NCBI GenBank assembly: GCA_030248225.1
Contig: JASANE010029488.1
Location: 1-64,000, forward strand
Length of the DNA: 64,000 bases
Direction of reading: 5' to 3'
Source: Trileptium ribeirensis
Taxonomy: Eukaryota > Nematoda > Enoplea > Enoplida > Thoracostomopsidae
Part shown: in pieces, positions 56,551 through 64,000 of the stretch
Layout: every line of letters starts with the position of its first letter
Numbering within the stretch: the first letter of the stretch is position 1
Notes under the pieces: generated by a model
The model's input: only the letters and a program-made list of their open reading frames with translations
Told to the model about the DNA's origin: nothing
The model's database searches: none
Made by a program: the position numbers and the translations under genes

Positions 56551-57587
56551 AATACACCAACGTGGGTTTCGACAACAGAAAAGGAACGATTGAGCGGGCT
56601 TGTCTTTCGAATAGCTTGCGGGCCCCGGTAGACTAAGCTTAGGGACTGGATTCCATGCCTTGTCTAGTCTAAATTTATTGTCGAAAATCGATAGGCGCGT
56701 CGTACTCTGACTGTATTTTACCGACACTGGTACAAATACGATCCGACTTAGCTTGCGGTCTACACCAGGTTTTCACGGCTGCGAGATCGAGCCATATGCC
56801 GAGAAAATTGATAACTTGTTAAATTTGAGTATCATTCGGGGCTTTACCTAAGCCTTACTGTTGCGCTGAAACTCAACAGAGTACCATCCTATATCCTTAT
56901 CAAAAGAACGGTTATACGGTACACAATAGAGTAAAAGGCTACAAAGCTTTGAACTGCATGAATATTACCCTACGAAAAAATCTAGTCATTCGTTATTACA
57001 ATGAATCGGAGGCATAAACGGACAATAGGGGACGGGCAGGGGCGAGTCCTCGACTCACTATATAATACAAACATTTGTCTTGGTTTCGATTCCTTAGAGC
57101 CTGACAGTAGCGGTGTGACATCTTTATACAACTTTAGGTCGACTTTAAGGTGCACAGGCTCCATCAAAAATTTAGATCGCGGTACCTAGAAAGTGTTGTT
57201 AAAACGAGTGCTCTTGGCGACGATGACTCGCAAGCCATCGGCACATTTCTCAAGGTGTTAAAACTCGAACTAAATTTGCTTGAAAACTCTCAAAAAAACA
57301 GGCTATCTCTGATCTCAAAATTTAGCCATTGTTTCGGGCAAATTCCACTCGACCAGGCGAGTCAGTAAACGGAGGCCCCGGTTGTTGGGACAACCGTAAC
57401 AATTTTATTCTTTGGAGTGCACTCGGTTTGAGTATTTAATTCGTTCTATTCGAAGTTTCCGTTCCAAATTTTGGATATAATTCGGCTAGGGTTGGGAAGG
57501 ACCTTTGATTCCTAATAACTCATTATTTTGCTAGCCTTTCTCTACTAAATTTTACCTGGCGGCTGGGCTTGACCTTATGTAGTGATT

Positions 57588-58492
57588 TCATAGGACCGGG
57601 TCAACGGTCCTCACAAAAATTGGTCGGTCGGGCCGAGACCCGATATCGAGCGACATCGTCAATTTTGTTACTCAAAAAGATTGCCACTACCAACAAATTT
57701 ACCAACTGGCCGTATATCGGAGATTCAAGTCTCCGACGGCTTTCGTGTTGCTTCACTGATATACATACTCAGAGAGAGAAAGACTCAGAAATATGTGCAA
57801 AAGCAAGACTAAAACCTACTATGAAACTGTACATAAAACTGCATGAAACAGAGAATTATATGAAATTTGTGTCGACTCTGGGCGAATTTTGCTCTGCCCG
57901 GGTCCATAATTTTTGAATGAGCCACGCCTTTGCCGGGCTTAATAGTTCAAATGGAAGGCCTAAAGGGTCTCTATTTGTACAGTAAAAATCATCGAGATTC
58001 CTGGAGGGAATTTTAAGTTGTAAACAGTTGAGGTTTTCGGTGGGGGCGGACCCCTATCGGGCCGTCGGGTTTGTGATTCCGGCCCGATAAAGTTGCGTTT
58101 TCGAACATGTCGGATAGTGAACATACCTACGAAGAAACAGCGAGTGTTTCAACAAAATTCCTGGAGAGAATCTTAAAATATTTTAATTTTACATTTTTGG
58201 TGGGGTTAGGCCTCTTCAAGACCGTCGAGTTTGGGGTTCCGACTCAAAATCGACATGTTCTAGAGTCCTATTCGTTAGTAGACAGTACTAAGAAGAAACT
58301 GCCAAAGCTTTAGCAAAATTCCTGGAGAGAAACTTAAGATATCTCGATTTTCCTATTTTGGTGGGGGCGAGCCCCTTCGGGGTCGTCGGGTTTATATAAT
58401 TCCGACGCGTTGCTTGTACGTTTTAAATATTTAATCACAAACTCGGATCCTTCTCGAGATCCGGGTAAAATTTTAGCTTAATTTCTGGGATA
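57588..58492 (+). repeat. Near-identical block shared with 47838-48768
   Basis: See copy A; lacks 28 bp near 57706. Confidence 0.88.
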
Positions 58493-58493
58493 G

Positions 58494-59780
58494 GGTTGGG
58501 AAGGACCTTTGATTTCTAATAACTCATTATTTTGCCAGCCTTTCTCTACTAAATTTTGCCTGGCGGCTGGGCTTGACCTTATGTATTGATTTTATAGGAC
58601 CGGGTCAACGGTCCTCACAAAAATGGTCGCTCGGGCCGAGACCCGATAGACCCGAGGTCGCATTTAGCGACTTCGATAATATCGACATTTACAATGTTTC
58701 CACTGGTAATGCAATTTATCAACACTAGGGAAGATAATACTTTCCTTTGCCTAACCAAAACGTGTGGAAAAGCGAGACCAAAACAGACTTACGAAAATAG
58801 TCTGAATTATGAAATTTGAACTGCAATCCGAGCGGCGCTCGTGCGGGTCGGATTTAGATTGCCTATAACTTTTGAACAGGCCACGGCTTTGCCGGACTCG
58901 ATAGCTTAAACGAAAGGCCTAACGGGCCTCTTTATATCCGAGAAAAATCATTAAATTTCCTGGAAAGAATATCGAATTATTAACGTGTGAAGTTCGGGTA
59001 AGGACGGATCCCTATCGGGCCGTCGGGTTTGTAATTCCAAGATAGTAAAGTTGCACTTCGTGATAATATCGGAAAATAAACATGCTTGCGAAGAAACTGC
59101 GAGAATTTCACCAAGATTCCTGGAGGGAATCCCGGAGTATTTAAATTTTAACCATGTATCCATAATTTTGACAGGGTCAGGCCACTTCCAGGCCATCGGG
59201 TTTGTGATTCCGATCCGACAATGTCGTGTTTCAGAGCGGTGTCCGAGTTTCCTACGAAGAAACAGCGAAAGTTTCAGCCAAAATTTCTGGAGAGGTTCTT
59301 AAAATATTTTACTTTTAAACTCGATTTTGCATTTTGGTAGGGTTAGGCTCCTTCAGGGCCGTCGGGTTTAGGGTTCCGATTCAAAATCGATGTGTTTTAT
59401 AGTCCTATTCGTTAGTAGGCAGTACTACGAAGAAACTTCCAAGGTTCCAGCTAAACTCCTGGAGTAGATCCTGAGATACTCAAATTTCCCTGTTTGGGCT
59501 AGAGTAGGCTTCTTCGAGGTCGTCGGGTTTACGTTTCTGGGGCGAAATCAATGAATTTTAGAGTCCTATTCGCTAGCGGACATTGCCACGAATTAACTGC
59601 CAAAGTTCTAACAAAATTCCTGGAAGAGAACGTAAGTTACTTGAATTTTTTCGTTTTGCTGGGAGTGACCCCTTTTTTCGGGTCGTTGGGTTTAAGTTCT
59701 GGCTCGATATTTGAACGTCTTATATATTGAATCTATAGTTCGGATCCTCCGAGAGGTCCGGGTAGAATTTTAGCAAATTT
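58494..59780 (+). repeat. Diverged tandem duplicate of the 57490-58490 segment
   Basis: Starts with the same GTTGGGAAGGACCTTTGATT phrase as 57495 and ends with the CGGATCC-GAG-TCCGGGTA phrase. Contains about five ~160-bp units. Confidence 0.78.
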
Positions 59781-60495
59781 GCTGAGGTAATTCCTGAAAC
59801 GAGCCAACTTCCTACCGGTGTGAGCTGGCTCGATAGCGTTATCTTAAATAAGTATATCTGGCTGCGACTCAATACAAAATTTATTCGACGTATTTTGCTG
59901 GTGGCATTATTACCTCAGGGTTAGGATTTAGCTGGGTTCCTATGGTAGCGTAGTTCAAAAATACAAAGAAAATCCAATTGATAGAGCTTCAAAATCGACG
60001 GACGGTTTCACGTCCAAAGAAATCAATAAACCAAGAAAACATCCAGCATAAAGTCCTTAGCAAAGTACTTGACCAACATAAGGTGGCATGACTGCGGATG
60101 ATTCGGAGTTCGACTAATACTTTCCAATCAAAACAGGGTTTATTTAACTTCGGTCAGCTCAAACTAAAATTTTCAGTCTCATCTCGACTCAGGGAATCAT
60201 GCAAAAATACTCGGCGCGAGTGTCGCGCTTGTTTTGTGTTTAACTCTTTGACCGAGGGAGGTTCAGCAGGACTTCGGCTAGATACTTAAACGGTGTGATC
60301 GGTTTACCACGATGACGTGCCTACGGGACCGGCTAGGACGGATAGGGCTAACAGGTAAATCAGAGTATGGATAGGGGACTCATGGGGGTTGTTCAAGCTT
60401 ACGGCTAGTCAATGTGTGCTACACGGTCCTACCGTGACTATTCATCTAGTCTACTTCACTGCGATCCTAAGACTGTCCCATGAATCCCTGTCCAC

Positions 60496-60501
60496 ACTTA
60501 C
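60496..60501 (-). promoter_or_regulatory. GTAAGT splice donor, copy B
   Basis: GTAAGTGTGGACAGGGA on the minus strand, as in copy A. Confidence 0.5.
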
Positions 60502-60666
60502 GTCCACGGCTCTTTGACTCGACGTCCGTCGCGCGTCCACTCCATCGCCACAGCCAATCGGGGAAAACCATAAAGCAAAGCAAAAAGGAGAGAGCGAAAC
60601 CAGCAGTAATAATAATAAGCGTTGGAGTCGCAAAACGACCGAACTCCACGCTGCCGAAGTCGTACT
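60502..60666 (-). other. Predicted 165-nt first exon, copy B
   Basis: From the initiator TTCAGTAC (+1 at 60666) to the donor at 60501-60496. Same length as copy A although the interior sequence differs. Confidence 0.5.
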
Positions 60667-60701
60667 GAACTCTGTCGAGTGTTTGCGTCTCTGCTTTTAT
60701 A
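60666..60701 (-). promoter_or_regulatory. TATA/initiator core promoter, copy B
   Basis: TCATATAAAAGCAGAG with TATAAAA starting at 60701; TTCAGT A at 60666, 35 bases downstream, the same spacing as copy A. Confidence 0.55.
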
Positions 60702-62249
60702 TGAGATTTCAAATTTTCGAATTTTTGAATTTCCTGACGGTTAAAGTGCTGGCTCAGCACTTTTGTTCGATTTTCTGATCTAAGCTTACTCAACTAAACC
60801 AACACTCTTATCGGCCACATTCAGATCATATTTCCTAAAATTTTGGGCCGATTTTGTTACTTAATTTAGTTGATTTACGACCTTGTTGATCTCAAATTTA
60901 TATTAAACTCCTATAACTTAATATAAAACTTCTAAAAACTTCGAGTACAAAGCAGCAAACTTAATGTCAAACCACCAAGTCAATATAAAATTTATATGGG
61001 GACGCCATCAATGTGTGCACTAAACTTCAAGTACGAAGCCTGTTAAATTAACGGACACTGAGAAGCAGTCTGTACGGCAAGCGATGTAAGCTTTCACTGG
61101 ACACGGTCTGAGGAGTACCACACGACACTGTCGATATAAACTTTATAACTTTATATTAAATGCTTCTGATAAGCGCACCATCCTCGTACAAGTAACAACA
61201 TGCAAAAACCACAGTAACAACCGACTTCGGAGATTGTCGACTTTATGAACGTCCTCAGCTTATAAAGATGTGTGCTACAGAAGAAACAACCATAGTTTCA
61301 GCGGCGGACCATTTTTATATAAATTTAATGTTGCCGTGTATTTGCTTAATGAACTATCGACCTCGTATACTTGGTTCGTGCAAATGTGTATAAGCAGTGC
61401 ATATACCCGGTCGTTGGAGAAATGTTGTGCTCAGACGATACGCGGCTATACAACTTTTATATTAACCCTATATTAGCTTATTTATTTGCTCAATATTAAT
61501 ATTAACTTAATAGTAATGCTTACTCATTTTATATAAATACACGGGAAAAGAGACACGACTTGTGTAAACAACGAAAGAAACGAGGGCAACGAAAGAAAAA
61601 GGAGGGGCGGGGGTCCCTGGGCAATGGCCGGAGTGCCAGATAAGCCTCGGTTTCGGACTCAGCTAGTCCGTCCGAGCAAAATGATATGTAACAGGACCGT
61701 TTTCGGTCTACAGGGGGAAAATTAGCTCTTGGGGGAGGGTCCATGTCAAATTTTTCCTGGGCAGAGTGTTTTAAACGGCTCGCCTGGGTTCGGGGTACAC
61801 TTTTCTGGGGTGTTTTATACATATTTGGGTTATTCTCGATACGGGAAATCTAATGAGGGGTGACACGACTGTCGGGGCGTTACTTCTGAAACCTGCATAT
61901 GGGGTACCCAAAAGTGGGCGTAGCGAGACCCGTCCGGGCTCGAATCAAAGCCTCGGGTCTGGGGATTCTAATGATACCTCGTATATATTGGTGTGATTAA
62001 TATTCGTTAAGTTATTTGATTAATCGTGTTCTACCGGCCTATGTATGTATTGATTGGTCCCTAAGTCCGTGGATCCGGGTCGGATCTCCACGAAACCGGT
62101 CTCATTCGAAAGACCGTAAAATTCCCTGTAAGAAATGTTAGGCATTGAATTTTGAAATTCCCAACGGGAATTTATACCATAATTGCATCATATGATTGTG
62201 TACCGTTGAATCGATGTTATTTCCCATACATGTTTTCAGGTGCATGATC

Positions 62250-64000
62250 CAGCAAATCGCTTGGGACGTAAAGTGTTAACCAGTTATACATGATTGTCGC
62301 ATTTATTCATACCGTTTACTGTTCTTAGTTGAGGCCATAAAAGCGCCGCCCTATTGTTACCATTGTATACCGTTTTTTTATTACATCGTGCTATAATTGT
62401 ACTATGTTATTCGATTGATCAAGCCATAAAAGCGCCTGCGTTTTACCATGATTCCATGTATTCTGTTGGTCATATCTTGTTGTATTTCTGTAATTTTTTG
62501 ATTGGAATTACGATCCATAGAGCGTAATGTATTTGACAGGTTTTTAGAAGGAACTTTAGGGATTTTGCGCACGCAAATTGATACTTTATCGGAGTAGAAC
62601 GTGAGTATGGCGAGCCCTTGCCATACTCGACTTGCGGAGAATTTTAGGACGGTACGACTCCCCCGCTGAACCCAGAATAAGTGTCTACGTAGGAATTGCC
62701 CTACCCCGAGCGGTAGGACCACAAAGTTGGTTGTGAATCGTTGTCGAAATGACTGGCCGTGACGGATACCCGTCACGACCGTCCTCACGAATGAGGACTG
62801 CAAAAATGTGGCTGCTCGCTCGAAAGCGAACAGCAATTAAGGAAATTTTCTGAAAAATATAAGTGTAAACCGAAAATATCAAATTTCCTAGTGTTCAATG
62901 TTACCATTGCCACTGGAAAATTCATTAAGATAAGACAAATTTTAAAACGAAATTTATGAAATTTACAGACCGAAAATATCGGCTCCGGCCCATAACTCCG
63001 GAACCGTCCGGAATTCCGAAATTTGGCACTTAACATTTGTTATAGGAAATTTTACGGTTCGAATGAGACCGGTTTCGTGGAAATCCGACCCGGATCCACG
63101 GACCTATGAGTGAATACGTAGGTACGTAAATCAATAAAATACAGTTATTTAAATAACTCTACGAATCTTGGTCACAAAACTATATACCTAGTATCGTTAG
63201 AATCCCCAGACCCGCGGCTTCCTTTTAAGCCCGGACGGGTCTAGCTGCGCCCACTTTTAGGTACCCCATACGAAATCTCAGAAGTAACGTCCCGACAGGC
63301 GTGTCACCCCTCTTTAGAATCCCCTTGTCGAGACGAATTCAAAAAGGTATAAAACACCCCAGAAAAGTACGCCCCGAACCCCGGGGAACCACTGAAAACA
63401 CCCTACCCGGAGAAAATTTTGGCATGGACCCTCCCCCGAGAGTCTATTTTCCCCCCTGTAGACCGAATACGGTCCTGTTACATATCATTTTGTTCGGTCG
63501 GACATACTGAGTCCGAATCCGAACTTCTTAGGGCATTTTGGCCGTCTCCGAAGGGTCTGCACACCCTTTCTCCTCTCCTTGCATCTCGATTCTTTTCTTT
63601 TGTTTACATAGCCGCGTCTCTAACCCCAATGCTAAGAAGCAAACGTCAGTATCAAACTAATAGAGTATAGCCAGTATATAAGCCGAAATCAAATTCGTAT
63701 GCTGTCAATGCAGTCGTCAACTTGAGCATTATATCTGTTGAGTAAATAAAGTTGTAAGCCGCACGTTTATATCGGTTTAATATAAAGTTAATAGGAATCT
63801 GTTGCTAGCTGTTGGACGTGGGCATCCAGTATCTGTTCGCGTTTTCCGTCAACATAGAGTCGAGCATCCTTATTAAGCAAATAAAGTTAAAGATAAAACC
63901 GATATGTTTTATATGGTGGGCACAACGTCTAGCGTTTGTAAATAATATCAAATTGAGTGGCAATAATGCCGTGTGTGGACTATTTACGTTTTATATAAAA
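62250..64000 (+). repeat. Large repeat family, copy C, inverted, runs off the window
   Basis: 63010-63560 is the reverse complement of 61620-62140 (copy B) and of 50560-51070 (copy A); 62600-62840 is the reverse complement of 51270-51540. The two arms of B and C form a large inverted repeat around 62165-63010. Its promoter would lie beyond the right edge. Confidence 0.7.
62758..62798. other. Paired stem-loops, copy C
   Basis: CGTGACGG-N4-CCGTCACG then GTCCTCA-N4-TGAGGAC, mirrored relative to copy A as expected. Confidence 0.7.

Larger units (their letters stand above)
56550..62165 (-). repeat. Large repeat family, copy B
   Basis: Direct counterpart of copy A, with the ~1-kb segment containing the 160-bp repeats present twice in tandem (57490-58490 and 58494-59780). 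Strand is given by the promoter at 60666-60701. The copy stops abruptly near 62165, after CCGTAAAATTCCC, where the inverted copy C begins. Confidence 0.65.

Noticed and set aside
47830..59700. CRISPR-like array from the ~160-bp repeats
   Set aside because: Repeats are contiguous, long and diverged, without short repeats and unique spacers, in a eukaryotic context.
46900..62165. Copies A and B as the two LTRs of one giant LTR element
   Set aside because: Each would be several kilobases long with internal rearrangement, no primer-binding site and no coding region between them.

Overview
The window reads as repeat-dense invertebrate nuclear DNA: apart from a few exon-sized fragments it holds no convincing host gene. 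Nearly everything recognisable is mobile or virus-like. Animal origin is supported by a BEL/Pao LTR retrotransposon, pogo, hAT and Merlin DNA transposons, RNase H-bearing LINE fragments, GT/AG splice signals and TATA plus TCAGT-type promoters. Short arrays with the hexamer of nematode telomeres (TTAGGC) hint at a nematode, but the arrays are internal and degenerate, so the phylum stays open between nematode, arthropod and others.

Left edge (1-1455): a compact minus-strand cassette from a Polinton/adintovirus-like DNA virus or transposon. It holds a partial capsid-like protein, a small very basic protein, a 121-residue protein and a protein resembling one repeat of TATA-binding protein. The same 10-base motif, ACATGAAAAG, lies 26-38 bases before three of the starts. 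The cassette ends 50 bases before a BEL/Pao element (1505-11810) with two 400-bp LTRs, gag, pol, integrase and an extra 3' ORF with SGNH/GDSL-hydrolase motifs. The element is damaged by frame changes at homopolymers, a ~2.45-kb mosaic insertion between RNase H and integrase, and a clean 20-bp tandem duplication in the extra ORF.

Middle (11.8-34 kb): mostly non-coding DNA with small transposon remains: a Merlin transposase N-terminus framed by TTAGGC-like arrays, a decayed LINE, a full-length pogo element (27219-29452) with subterminal repeats, exon-like ORF fragments partly duplicated next to it, a 26-bp minisatellite, and one copy of a hAT-type element with CCGG-rich ends.

34-46 kb: an array of ~350-bp satellite monomers carrying two copies of a 5'-truncated LINE at the same site (a ~3.4-kb higher-order unit), two MITEs at the same site, and a second hAT-type copy with a perfect 8-bp target duplication inside a monomer.

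46.9-64 kb: two direct copies and one inverted copy of a multi-kilobase repeat family with no long ORF. The direct copies share a minus-strand TATA/initiator promoter, a first exon of exactly 165 nt and a GTAAGT donor, plus ~160-bp internal repeats, AT-palindrome-rich stretches and paired stem-loops that look compensated between copies. A ~0.9-kb block is almost identical between the direct copies while its flanks have diverged.
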